From assembly GCA_910822075.1 (NCBI GenBank), contig CAJVGC010000582.1, forward strand, positions 64,468,456-64,532,455: 64,000 nt of DNA, in the 5' to 3' direction. The position numbers were made by a program, and so were the translations under genes. Source of the DNA: Senecio squalidus (lineage: Eukaryota > Streptophyta > Magnoliopsida > Asterales > Asteraceae). This document shows positions 48,357 to 60,121 of this stretch, piece by piece. The notes under the pieces are model-generated. The model made no database searches. It had not been told where the DNA came from and saw only the letters and a program-made list of their open reading frames with translations. Each line of letters opens with the position of its first letter. Position 1 is the first letter of the stretch.

Positions 48357-49588
48357 GGGTTAATTGTTTTGAAATACATCGAACTTTACACCAAAAACTA
48401 TTGTATGCATCCATCTTTTAAACCATCTATTTTATATATTAAACTTGTATATATCTCTATCATATGTATTAGTTTACCTTCAAGTCAGGTAACTGGTAAT
48501 TCTTTTTAAATTTAATAAATATTTTATGACATGGCTTCCAAATAAGCCACCAAGTCAGCAAATTTATGCCACATGTGTTTCCAGGTCATATATAATTTAT
48601 ATATTATTAAGATCAAATAAAACTTATAAATTAACTACAAATAATAATTAAACAACAATATATATTCTGTCTGATTGTTCATTGCTTCACCGTCGATGAC
48701 TTACTTTTAGACCCATTATTTCCGTATCGTCGAGAAAGAAGTCTCCGCCGTCATCTCCACTCTATCGGATTCCGACGATCTATCCCAAAACGACGCCGTT
48801 CTCCATCTCAATTCCCTCGTTTCCAGATTAATATGAGTTCAATGTCGAGTTCTTAAATGTACAACTATAAATGCCAATTATACAACCAAGTAATGCATAA
48901 TATAAAAAACTCAGATCTTTAATTTTTCCGTTTGAAACCAAAAATCCAAGAAAAAGTAGAATCCAAAGTAATGTATTAAATCATACTTTACAACTAAAAT
49001 CCATGATGTTTATGATATTTCAAAACCTTTTAGTTAATTTCAGAATCTGTAACAAAATGAAACCTCATGGTAATAAGTGGTGACGCTGAAGGACAGTGGG
49101 CGGCGAAAACAGATTTCCGGTGAAGGTTGTGATGTTCTCCACAAAAACAGATTTCCGGTGTGTTTCGAAATTTGCCGGCGACGATGAAGGACGGTGGGCG
49201 GCGACAGGAAGCGGATGAAAATCTGGAATTGCCGGCGACGGTGACGGACTAGGGTGTGTTTTTTGATTGATGAATATCTTGAATTGAATTTGGGGATTCA
49301 CAATCATAAAGGGAATGCAAAGGATCAATAACAGATTTTGGTTAGTAAATAACCTGCAAAATGTAAGGTATGAAAGAGGAATAAATGAGAATTACTCATT
49401 TAATTTTTTTTTTATAAATTCCACGTAGGTATAAACCGGTGCCACATCATCATCTAACAAGTTTCAGGTCATTTAATATATACAATACATGTCTCTCGTA
49501 ATTTAATGAATACAATAGATAGTTTAGAAGATGGATGCATACAATAGTTTTAGGTGTAAAGTTCGATACATTTCCAAACAATTAACCC
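48357..49588. mobile_element. Pack-MULE-like element with perfect 9-bp target duplication
   Basis: The ends GGGTTAATTGTTTTGAAATA and, inverted, GGGTTAATTGTTTGGAAATG start inverted repeats of about 100 bp (shared acaccaaaaactattgtatg, catccatctt). TTAAGTCTA flanks both sides (48348-48356 and 49589-49597). Long TIRs with a 9-bp duplication are the Mutator signature. The interior carries gene-like fragments (48720-48836, and GC-rich ggcggcgaca stretches at 49080-49260) rather than transposase. Confidence 0.8.
48720..48836 (+). pseudogene. Captured MAEA/GID-complex gene fragment
   Basis: The frame reads FRIVEKEVSAVISTLSDSDD, then LSQNDAVLHLNSLVSRL, then a stop. This resembles the exon of plant MAEA-type GID/CTLH E3 ligase subunits containing (F)EKEVSAVI...DAV.RL..LV.RL. 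It lies inside the Pack-MULE-like element and lacks the rest of the gene, so it is a captured fragment. The family match is by recall and should be tested. Confidence 0.5.
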
Positions 49589-49597
49589 TTAAGTCTA

Positions 49598-50449
49598 CAA
49601 GTAGGTCGAGTTTTATAAACTAGATTTTACACATCAAGTTTTTGGCGTCACTGTCGGAGACTGATTTTAAGTTTTTGTTTCGAATTTGTGATACGATCCT
49701 TTAGAGTATTAATATACTTGGAAGTTGCTTTTAATTGTTATTACACCGGTACGTTTTAATATAGAACAAATATATACCAAATTACATGAGAAAAACAATT
49801 TAACATATAACATTACAAAAGAATCGACTCTTCAAAATCACAAAAAAATAATAACATTAGGGATATAGTACTAGCTTATGACCATATAACAAGCCTTTAA
49901 CTGAACTTTTCCCGGCCTCACCGGGCTCATGAGTCATGGAAATTATGAGATGTTATGTAGAATCAAGTGAGCACCAAACTGTGGTGGAAGAGTACACATA
50001 AGGACCGGAGAATGTTTGTAAGACGAGAAAGCTCAAACGAAAAGCCTTTGAGGTACATTGCTATTGCAACTTTTGTTTCTGTCGCCCGATGCAAACACAT
50101 GGACTACTAGAGAATGGGAAAACGAATTTGATCCTTTACCCTCGGTTGCATTTGAAACTCCTTATGAGAACCTTTCTGGCTTGAACTCGGATGCATCTTC
50201 ACCCCGTATTTCACACTCATGATGTACATGGATCATGGTTAAGGAAATCTTATCGAAATGTTTTTTTATGACATTGGGTTTCTCAATTTTATTTATTTTT
50301 AATACATATCGAATTGTCATACGTGAATTAAGGAAATCTTTAACTAATTAAACTAACTATGGTTTAACTACTTTGATTAGATTCGACTTCTATTCATCTT
50401 CCAAAAATACTCAATCTATATCTCGATAACGTGAAATTTTTTCGTGACA
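49598..50449. other. Intergenic with a coding-like fragment
   Basis: At 50088-50222 a frame of 44 codons with ordinary composition (DANTWTTREWENEFDPLPSV, then AFETPYENLSGLN) ends in a stop and is preceded by a frame break. I do not recognise it. The rest is AT-rich and unassigned. Confidence 0.35.
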
Positions 50450-53092
50450 AAGGAACATTAGCTATGTGTTTTCCGCAATTTTCTTGTCAACAGTTTTGAA
50501 CATAACGTTTAATGTTATCAATCGTTTGATCTTGACATAAATTGACTAAAGTAGGCTTTACATACATAACATGTTCTTTGTCATGCTAACAATGTTTCAC
50601 ATACTCCTTGTTATCACTCCGCCTCCACTTGTTGTGGGGGCTCGTTGTCAGGTTAACGCGAGGAATTTTTTTTTTCAACGATAAAATTTAAAAAAAAAGC
50701 AAACTAACAGATCTTTAACGTAATTTTTTTTCTTCCTCATTGTAACTCGAACTTATTCTAACTAATTGATCTACTTATTAATCGGAACGATTTTACGCGA
50801 ATACATGTCATACAAGATATACGAAAGAAAATGACAAAATGTCCATATCACATAGTTTTCATTGAATTTTACGAGTACAAGAATATAGCTAAATGATTTC
50901 GTCACGACTTAAAATCATACTAACGGTGCCGTTACGGAGTTTATCTCTTCCACTTAAGCAACTAGTCCCTTGACTTTTTACATACTTCACTTTTAGTACC
51001 GCATAAGTATTTACTAGTTTTTATTATACCCCAAAAGGAATGAAGCCAATAGAGAGGAGTATGTCTTCAATTTTGCCGAGTTCGAGAGAGTTGTCTCGTG
51101 CCTCTAGGTATTTTCTTTCGACACACATGGCCATATATTTCGGTTTTCGGATACGTAAATATATTTATGTTATTTATTTTCCTCAACCGACAACTATATA
51201 GTCATTCATAAACTTACTAAAAAAGAATTATTTTATGGAAAACTATATATACAGATCATAATTTATATACTAGATCGTATTAGTATTAAATTACAAAAGA
51301 TTGAGAGGATGGCAATCACGCCTCGAATGTGTCACTACTTATCATCATTCAACTGTTAACAAATACAAACTATAATGGGTTTGTTTCGAAATATTTTAAG
51401 CCAAAATAAAATATTTGTCGATTATTGTTGTAAATTATTAATCTTAAGTCATGAAATTCTTCTGTCTTATCGATATCAATTGTTAAAAACAAACATTACA
51501 TATCATTTTTACGAAAACAAGAAGTATTAATTATGAAGAAATAAACAAAGATTACTTAATTAAAATATGGACATACACTTAGAGCTTACGTTCTCCCACA
51601 TCGGTACTTGAGAGAAATGAAATGTTGTTTATAAACAGCTTGAATAGAGTTCACATCACCGGGCTTAGTAGCGTTTGCCTATAACTCAAGTGAGGGTATG
51701 AAAATGGGTTGGACTTTAAGCTTGGCTCAACTGGTTGGGTTAATAGATGCACAATCTGGCTTGCCCGTTCCAAGTCAAGAGTGGGTTCATATTACTTGAG
51801 CGAAGGCTTGGGTGATGTGAGCTTTAGATAAGGGGGCAATGCGTTAGGCTGGTCTCACAGAGCTGCGAAAACCTCTTCCTCTTGACAGTGGAAGGATTAC
51901 GAGTCGGAGCTTCTTTGGCTCATATAACCAGTTGCGCTAGCTTCAAAGAACACCCGTTTTTTCTTCTCCTTTTTAACGAGCTTAGCCGACTTGGCTCTTG
52001 ATTGAATCATGATTGTATCTGTATGGATACAAACAAGACAATCAACCGAAACATTGCTAAATCTAAGAACTATATTGTCTTTTGGAGAGATTGGGAGGTC
52101 GCCCGAGCAACAAAGGGCAGTCGAACTATTGATAGTCTGTGTTTTGTTCCTGTATGACTAAAATATTTGTTGTTTGTTATCACATTGGAAATTGCAGTGA
52201 ATGTTTTTTGATGAATCTCTTTCTAACATATTTATTAACTAGAAATTTTGTCCTGATTGTTGCGACGGGTAGGGGTGTTCAAAAGACACGGACTGGACCG
52301 AACGGACAAAAATATATTTGATGTAAAAACAAATGAAATTGTAACTAATTTATTTAATAGCATAAACCCAAAAAAAAAACTAAAACTTATATATTAGAAA
52401 TTAATTAAAAAAAAGTAACTAATTTATATAATAGTGCAACTCAAAAACAAAGGTAAAAAGGAAAATTAATAAATAACTAAAATAAGGATGAAAACTACTT
52501 TATTTAATAGTGTAACAAAAAAAAAAGTAAAATTCTATTTTTTTTTTAAATATGATCACACAAGTAGATAAAACTTAAACAAAAAATTCAAAATTAATAA
52601 AATAAAGACGTAACTATTTTTTTAATAGTTAAAAAAAAGAAAAAAATATTTTTAATATAGTTGAGCCAATCTATCCTAAAATTCAACTAATAAAAAACAA
52701 ATCTTATTTATAAAGCTAAACACTAACAATAACACGTAAACGTTGTTCCAAAACCTAATTTCTAAAAGAAATAAGAAATAGAAATAAGAATAAAGAAACT
52801 AATTTTTTGTTTCGACCGAGGACCGACCCGAGCCACCAAAGGCGATCCCATCCGGCCTGAGCCGCAATACCTTACACTTGTCAATTGTAGCGACTTAGTA
52901 ACAGTACCTTACACTTATCATTGTAAGTATGGTTAATGTTCAATTAATTTATTGTTTGTTTAAAAAAATTGTATTTATGCTATTTTATAACATTGTCTTT
53001 ATACATCGTGTATTCGTTGTGTTAAGATTTTATCGTATGTATTGTGAGTACATCTTGGTTATGCATCAGATTTAGTGACTACTAAGTCGGTT
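50450..53092. repeat. Segmental duplication, copy 2 (carries 7SL gene 2)
   Basis: Collinear with 43731-46991, same orientation, about 6.7 kb away. It lacks the Helitron of copy 1, has a deletion near its left end (after tcacatactcc), and has a 35-bp insertion near 52269 that begins TAGGGGTGTTCAAAA. Confidence 0.9.
51655..51957 (+). ncRNA. 7SL (SRP) RNA gene 2
   Basis: Duplicate of the gene at 45086. The same Alu-domain start (accgggcttagtagcgtttg), S-domain blocks (GGGTTCATATTACTTGAGCG, CACAGAGCTGCGA, GGAAGGATTACGAGTCGGAG) and terminal T run (about 51957-51962) are present. Substitutions include TGTAAC changed to TATAAC in the conserved Alu-domain turn (gcctataactc), which in gene 1 is intact. 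The upstream element reads CTCCCACATCG, one base off the consensus, while the TATA box is unchanged. These changes suggest this copy is weaker or a pseudogene. Confidence 0.7.
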
Positions 53093-54560
53093 TCCTTAAA
53101 ACATTATTGAAGAGCAATGGAGATTGTACCTGCATTCATCTGAAGTGGTACTACATTAATTAACAGTTAGTGATTAGGTTCGTATTGAGGCGTGTCCCCA
53201 GCCTAACCCTAAAAAGTTAAATAAGATGCTAAGTGGCTCGAGTCATGCACCTGGACTGGCCTTCCTGTCTGGTTTTTCTCCTTGGCTTTTTCTGCTTGGT
53301 CTTCCTCCTTGGCGTTCCTGCTTGGCCTTCCTACATGGTTTTCCTGCTTGGCCTTCCTACTTGGCTTTCTTGCCTAACTACCTGCCTGGTTTTCCTCCTT
53401 GGCTTTCCTGCTTGATTTTACCACACATGGTTTACCCGATTAACCTACCATGTTGGCTTTGGTTACCCGAACACATACTAGAACAGGAATCCGGGACACA
53501 AGCCAAGCTACCCGGGCGACACTAGCTCCCTACCAGGACAAGGCCTACCCGGTAACACTCGAATACACACTCTTAGCCTAGATCAAGCAGCCCCATGCCC
53601 GGAATCACATGGCCCTGCTAGTTCGAAACCCACCACAACTAAGCCCTTGTACGAGAAAGAGTGACACGATGACCGGAGGTCGCTACCCGTGTCCGGAACA
53701 ACTGTACCCATAAGTGCCGGACCGACTAGGCCCTGTGACCAAGCAAACCAGCCACGGTCTTGGTCGCTACCCGGACACAAGACCGGAACAACTATACGCG
53801 GAACACAAGAATGGAACCCGGACACTCCTACGCCCCGTACTCGAGAAAAGGTGACCCGATCTTGGTTTCGCCATCCGGGCACACTTGGACCCTTTACCAG
53901 GTTAAACGACCCCGGTCCGATCTTAGCTATCCGGGCACACTTGGCCCCGTTGCCGGGTTAAAAGACCCCAATATTGATCTTGGCTATCCAGCACACCTAG
54001 CCACTTTTCCGGGTTAAACGACCCCGGTCTTGATCTTGGCTACCCGACACACCTGGCCCCGTGCACTAGAAAATGAGACCCGGTTGATTTCTTTACCTGC
54101 ATGACACGAACGTAAACACCAAGTGTACTCTTGTCTCGTTCACACGAATACACTAACTAGACGTCATAGCCACATACGCTTACGCCAATATTAAGAACGA
54201 CTAGTTATCCTTGTTGACTTAAGTTGATCGAATGTCATAGACACATACGCTTACGTCACATACCCATATATGGGTCATAAAATGACGGCTCATGAGCATA
54301 ATCATGGCCCACGACACATAAACGGAAACCCTAGTTTCCTAGCCTATAAATACCTCTCTGATCATTGTTAGAATTCATTAATTCCAATTATTTACATTTT
54401 ACTCACACACGTTCAAGAGAGATCCCACTCTTTTACGTCATCAATCCTAATCACACGTCATCTTAGGCTCGTCTAGAGCTTGGTAGTTTTGCACTTCCCT
54501 AGCAGGAGTTCGTATCAATTAGCCAACACACCCAAACCTTGAGCTCGTCAAGCGTTGCTC
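53093..54560 (+). mobile_element. GC-rich tandem-repeat and LTR-like region
   Basis: 53250-53420 is a short-period repeat built on ccttggctttcctgcttgg. 53840-54070 carries about four copies of a 56-bp unit (gaccccggtc...gatcttggctatccgg...cgggttaaa). A TATA box (cctataaatacctctctg, about 54341) is followed by a leader-like stretch up to about 54560. The composition is clearly richer in G+C than its surroundings. It resembles the U3-R of a retrotransposon LTR, but the ends were not fixed. Open frames across it are repeat-driven. Confidence 0.45.
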
Positions 54561-55319
54561 AAACAGTTACAGATAGGTAAAAAAGTCTAAAAGTGAAAAC
54601 GATCTCAGACCGGCATGAAACATGTCCTAAAAAATAAAATGAACTTATAAGGTTTGGTCTTAATCTTAGGGTTGCCTATTGAATCAATCTTACTTTCATT
54701 TAAAAAATAGAATGAAATTAGTGAAGAATGAAACCGCTTCTAATCAAGAACTAGTTCAAAACTGAAATCGGTCCTAAACCAACATAAATCAGTCTAAAAC
54801 CGTTTAAAAACTGAAATCGATCCTAAATAAAGAGACCGAATTAGTCCAAAACCAATTAAAACTATAAGTAGTCCTAAATTGGACTAATGGTATAAAAAGT
54901 GATAAATACGTCTACATTTATCAGTTCAAAATGATTCATTTCCAAATAACGAAAAGATTTGTGTCGAAAACAAAGCTTAAAACAAACACCCTAAATATAA
55001 TATTTCCATGTGAAAAAATGTGTATTTACCAAGAAGACAAACCCATATTTTTGTCCCCCCATTATATAAGTAAAAACTACATACACATTTTATTTTATCC
55101 AAATATATATAACCAAAAAAATTGTGCCCATACGGAGTCCATACATTCATTCATTCATTCATCTTCCCCAATTCTCTTTTCTTTCATAATTTCAAGATTA
55201 CACAAAACCCAACAATCATTCCCAAAACTTAACCCTAATTTAAAAACCCTTAATCCCACCACCATAATCATAATCTTTTCCAAAAACCCACTTCAAAAAA
55301 ACCATTTTTTCCATCAAAA
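54561..55319 (+). promoter_or_regulatory. Upstream and leader region of heme oxygenase
   Basis: The left part (54590-54900) has degenerate aaatcggtcctaaacc repeats. A TATA-like attatataag at 55061-55070 lies about 250 bp before the start codon, and the intervening sequence is pyrimidine- and A-rich like a plant 5' UTR. No specific light-response element was assigned. Confidence 0.4.
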
Positions 55320-57720
55320 ATGGCATCCATGGCTTCAGTTTCACAATCCCACCTCTTTTTAAAGAAACCCCAGTTCATAATTCCCCCTAAACTTTCAATC
55401 TTTACAACACCCATCTCAAAAAATCCAAAAAGTTTGAATCTTTTTGTGTTAAAGTCCAGGAAAGTTTCCATGGTGGTGGCGGCTGCCGGACCGGCGACGG
55501 CGGCGGAGGAGGAGAAGGGAAAGAAAAGGTATCCGGGTGAGGGAAAAGGGTTTGTGGAAGAAATGAGATTTGTGGCAATGAAATTGCATACTAAAGATCA
55601 AGCGAAAGAAGGCGAAAAAGAGGTTAAAGAAACACCTTTGCCTAAATGGGAGCCTACTATTGAAGGGTATTTGAGGTTTTTGGTTGATAGTAAATTGGTG
55701 TATGATACTCTTGAGAAGATTGTTGATAAGGCGGATTTCGCCGAATGTAAGTGTTAACTTATTAGCGTGTTATGAGATAAGTGCGTTCCGAAATAAGCAT
55801 CAAGGTTGGTGCTTAAAAATAAGTGCGTTTTTCTTTATAATATAAGGCAAAACGTAGTTTTATGCAAACACTTAAAACTGCGTTCTGTGTGTTAAAAAAC
55901 GCAATATGCCCCAAAAGTATGCAATCCCCGACACCCCTTAGTTTGTAATAAGTTAATCCAAACACTCTAGTCATAGCTTTTGAGCTTATTTATTATACGC
56001 CATAAGCGCCGTGTTAACTTGAGGGCGGTAAATCACATGTCCAAACCTGAGACCTTTACTAGTTTATTTATCATAAGACATAAGGTGGGGAGCGTAGCTC
56101 TTATTTATCATAAACCGTTAGCTGCTTATTGAAAATAACCTTAAGCCGATAGACATATTCACTAGCGATTCCACAAATTTTGCAGCATAATTACTTTTAC
56201 CGTAAATTAGTTATACCAAAAGTTAATATCTACTAACCTATGTTTTAGAACCTGATTTGGAGATATTAGTTTGTTACCACGGGTTTTAGCTCTTTTTTTG
56301 TGATGAAATTAGTTTTTTAGTAATTAATATCAAAATAATCAGTTTTGGAGAAGCAAATAAGTAGCACCCAAAAGAAAACTGATTATTAGGATAACTGTAA
56401 AGCTACTGAACTATGTTTACCTCAAATCAACTGATTAACGAGTATCTCTTGAGGTAGCGATAATCACTTTGAAAACCTACATCCAAACTCGCTAATTAGT
56501 GAAAAAAAGGCATCTACATGAGATCGTAAGAGTATAATCACTTGAAATATACAAGCTTATTCATCAACTATATTCTGAAAACTCAGTTTTTTGGACAAAA
56601 GTGTTTATGGTTAACCTCACCTGGCCCACACAAGATTGACTATTTTGATCTGACCCGTGCTAACAAAATTGCGTGCCCATTTTGTTATCTATCACCTTTG
56701 TGATCTCAAAATCTCTATTCTTTATACTTTTTTCGGGCTTTTCTTTTGCAGATGCTGAATTTAGGAACACTGGATTAGAAAGGGCGGAAAGTCTTGCTAA
56801 AGATTTGGCATGGCTTAAAGAACAAGGTCACACTATACCCGAACCTTCATCTCCTGGGCTCAGTTATTCGGCTTATGTTGAAGAGTTATCGAAGAAAGAT
56901 CCACAAGCATTTATTTGTCACTTTTACAACACTTATTTTGCTCACTCTGCTGGAGGTCGGATGATCGGGAAAAAGGTTAGCAAGTGTTCATATGCCCCAC
57001 GTATTTTTCATGGCTTTTTAAGCTTCAAATGAGTAAATCTAAATTAATTTGCCGATAGGAAATGGGTCAAGTGGGTTGAAAGTTGCCATATTTGTAATTT
57101 CATAGTGATAAAGAACTCGGTCCCCCACCCTTGACTTATTGACTCGAATCTATCCCTCTTAAACCGACCATCAATATCACAAGGAACACTCTGGGATCTT
57201 GTGATATTGACTTTTGACCAGAAAAATCGCGAGGTATACTCTGCCATCTTACGGAAAAAGAAAAAAAAATCGTATTTTACTTATAATGTAATTATTATTA
57301 TAAGAATTTGGACGAGAGTTCTTGGGATCAACCCTACCCGCTTATATTGCCCCATCTACTCTTTTCATATAGTTTGTATGCACAACTGTTCGGGTATATA
57401 AAGTGTTCCAATTTTAGGTAGCCGAGAAGGTACTGAACGGCAAGGAGTTGGAGTTCTATAAATGGGAAGGCGATCTCTCCCAACTTTTACAGAATGTTAG
57501 GGAGAAATTGAATAGAGTTGCTGAGGTAAATCACTTCTTGTTTTTTGATATGTTTTTATGACTTCTGTAGCAAAAAAGTCGACTTGCACTGGAAACATAA
57601 TTTTAACATGTTTAAATGATATACCAGAACTGGACTAGAGAGGAGAAGAATCATTGTCTTGAAGAAACTGAGAAATCGTTTAAGTTTTCTGGGGAAATTC
57701 TCCGTTTGATATTGACATGA
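55320..57720 (+). CDS. HO1: Heme oxygenase 1, chloroplast (HY1/GUN2 type), complete
   Basis: Cleaves heme to biliverdin IX-alpha, CO and Fe2+ with ferredoxin as reductant; first step of phytochromobilin synthesis in plastids. Four exons, 55320-55746, 56752-56975, 57418-57525 and 57628-57720, all GT-AG, give 283 aa (Arabidopsis HY1 has 282). Residues 1 to about 60 are a Ser/Lys-rich transit peptide. The mature part starts near KKRYPGEGKGFVEEM. MKLHTKDQAKEGE contains the proximal heme-ligand histidine. Later blocks are GLERAESLAKDLAWLKEQG, FICHFYNTYFAHSAGG (distal helix with the GG near heme) and LSQLLQNVREKLNRVAE, and it ends KFSGEILRLILT. A SINE relic lies in intron 1. A decayed tandem copy follows at 58646. 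Confidence 0.96.
56020..56098 (-). mobile_element. SINE relic in heme oxygenase intron 1
   Basis: Shares ggtaaatcacatgtc, the aaacctgagacc B-box area and cataaggtgggg in the same order and orientation as the SINE at 26840-27002, but is shortened by internal deletion. Confidence 0.5.
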
Positions 57721-58645
57721 TGCTGAAAGACAGATCGTGTGTGTTTGGAAACGAGTAATCTTCATTGGTCAAGCTCTAAAACTTCTTGATGCACAATCTT
57801 TTCTTACCAAATGATGTAGAATCGTTACTATTCTGTGTATATTTTGTACTTTATATCGAATGTTGAACACGAAAGTGAAGAAAACATGTGCGCTAAGTTT
57901 CTTGAATCGCATAGTTTTTTATATTGTGTTATCATTTAGTTATTGACTAAGTTGTTGCTCGTCTCTATGGGGTTTGGGTGCGTGTTGAGGCATAGTGGCA
58001 TACTACTGAACCACCAATTTGTACAGAATCAGGTATTTGCTTGGTTGATTTGGGGGTGTTTGAATGTATGTTTATTAATTATTAATTATGTGATATTGAA
58101 TCATCAGAATCGGATCATCAGTTAATATAGTTCTTAAAAGACGTACAGATAGCTAGTTTTTCACTCTTACAATTGCGTAAACATTAGCAAATGTTTTTGC
58201 AGTCAAAGGTGTATTCACCTTAACCAATTTTTTTGTACTTACATGTTCTTAGAAACAAAGAAACCTCCACCGATTACCTGTCACGCTCATACGTTCCATT
58301 CACAGTGAAAATAGTACAAATTTGGACTCGATGCGTCTCAACACGTTTCTTCACATAAGACGGAATAGTCAGATGACTTATTTGTTGTAGTGTATAGCTT
58401 GTCAAATTGAGTTTATTATGTCTCAGTTTAAGTTTAAACTGTTTCCTACTCTTTAAGCTATGTTAATCAGAAGACAAATAAAACTAGAAAGAGCAAATAG
58501 TGACATAGATCGAGTCACTTTGTATGCACGTTTTAAAGAGCAATTGAGTGCTCTATTGAGTTAGCAACAAAATCTCATCATTGTCATCGTTACACACCAA
58601 CAAAGAGCAAGAAACTCCAAGAACAAAAAAGTTTGTCTACTTTAG
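57721..58645. other. Spacer between heme oxygenase and its decayed copy
   Basis: No coding sequence recognised. It contains the 3' UTR of the intact gene and no detectable copy of the transit-peptide exon for the downstream paralogue. Confidence 0.45.
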
Positions 58646-60121
58646 CCTACGATTCCGGCGATTGTTGCAGGGGTGGCGACGCCGGTGGTCCCAGCTGAGG
58701 TGAAGTCGGAGAAGAGATATCGCGGTGAGGGAAAAGGGTTTGTGGAAGAAATGAGAGTTGTGGCAATGAAGTTACATACTAAAGATCAAGCGAAAGAAGG
58801 CGAAAAAGAGGTTAAAGAAAAACCTTTGAATAAATGGGAACCAAATATTGATGGTTATTTGAAGTTTTTGGTTGATAGTAAGTTGGTTTTTGATACTCTT
58901 GAGGAGATTGTTGATAATGCCGATTTCGTTGAATGTAAGTTTTTTCTTTCTGTACATATAATCGAGTTAGAAGATCGCGAGAGTTGAATTTAGATTGGAA
59001 CCAAGTCTTTCGCAGTTTTCGTCAACAACTTACTAATTTAGAGATAAAATTTGATCATGAATTAATGTTATGTTTTATCTCTAACCGGTCAAACAGGTAA
59101 GATAAAAGAAAATAGGTTAAAAGGAAACGGGTCAAAAGTCACCCAAAATGTAATTAGAATGCATAACACTTCCTAAATCATTTAAGTAATAAAAATAAAT
59201 TTTCATTGAAATAATATAATTTTTTTAATCATATTTGGCAGAGTAATTATTTGAAAAAAAATCTTACAAAAAGTGTTTCGGGTCAACCCAACCTGACCCA
59301 CTATGTTACAAACATAGAGAAAGTTACCCATTTTGACCCGTTATTTAACCCACCCATTTTCATTTCTAATCCTTCTGTTATCATGGGTGTTGTAGATGCT
59401 GAATTTAGGAACATTGGACTGAAAGAGCGGAAAGCCTAACAAAGGATTTGGTGTGGTTTAAAGAACAAGGTCATTCTATACCCGAACCTTCATCCCCTGG
59501 GCTCGAGTATTCAGCCTACGTTGAAAATTTGTCAAAGAAAAATCCACAAGCGTTTCTTTGTCACTTTTACACCACTTATTTTGCTCACTCTGCTGGTGGC
59601 AGTATGATAGGAAAACAGGTTTAGAAACTTTATATGCCCAAAAGGTTTCGGGTCAACCCAACCCGACCAAAACTCGTTTGAATGCAAAACTATTAGGTAT
59701 TTATCATATAACATGTTACAATTATAGGTAGCTGGGAAGATACTGAATGGGAAGGAATTAGATTTTTACAAATGGGATGGCGATCTCTCACAACTTTTGC
59801 AGAACGTTAGGGACAAGTTGGATATAATTGCGGAGGTAAATACAACGTTAAACCCTTTTTTGAAGTCAACTTAACCAATTTTAAACTACAAATATATAAA
59901 ACGTTGATTGTTATTGTAAGTATTAGTTGATAATACTCAGTCACACTCTCCTGAACGACCCATTTTACCACCTATAAATAGTCTGTCCCAAAACGTACTT
60001 CTAACACGTTCTGTTACACTATAACCCGTACTGGACTCGAGAGGAGAAGAACCATTGTCTTGAAGTAACAGAAAAACCATTCGAGTTCTCTGGGGATATC
60101 CTCCGTTTGATTTTGTCATGA
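58646..60121 (+). pseudogene. Decayed tandem copy of heme oxygenase
   Basis: All four exons are recognisable: about 58646-58934, 59396-59618, 59728-59835 and 60029-60121. Three lesions are visible. First, there is no start codon or transit peptide: the frame upstream of KRYRGEGKGFVEEM reaches a TAG with no ATG, and the GTG at 58673 is not a plausible plant start. Second, exon 2 is 223 nt instead of 224, a one-base loss in GGACTGAAAGAGCGG that leads to a stop (ERKA*) a few codons later. Third, the acceptor of exon 4 reads cccg/TACTGG instead of ccag/AACTGG, so the AG is lost. Otherwise the protein is well conserved, including MKLHTKDQA and HFYTTYFAHSAGG, suggesting a fairly recent loss. Confidence 0.9.

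Noticed and set aside
53226..54017. Several overlapping open frames of 85-99 residues
   Set aside because: They follow the tandem repeats in different phases on both strands and show no protein family features.
58673..58987. Open frame that could be called a second intact heme oxygenase starting at GTG
   Set aside because: There is no ATG or transit peptide, and exon 2 frameshift and loss of the exon 4 acceptor follow. It is the first exon of a pseudogene.
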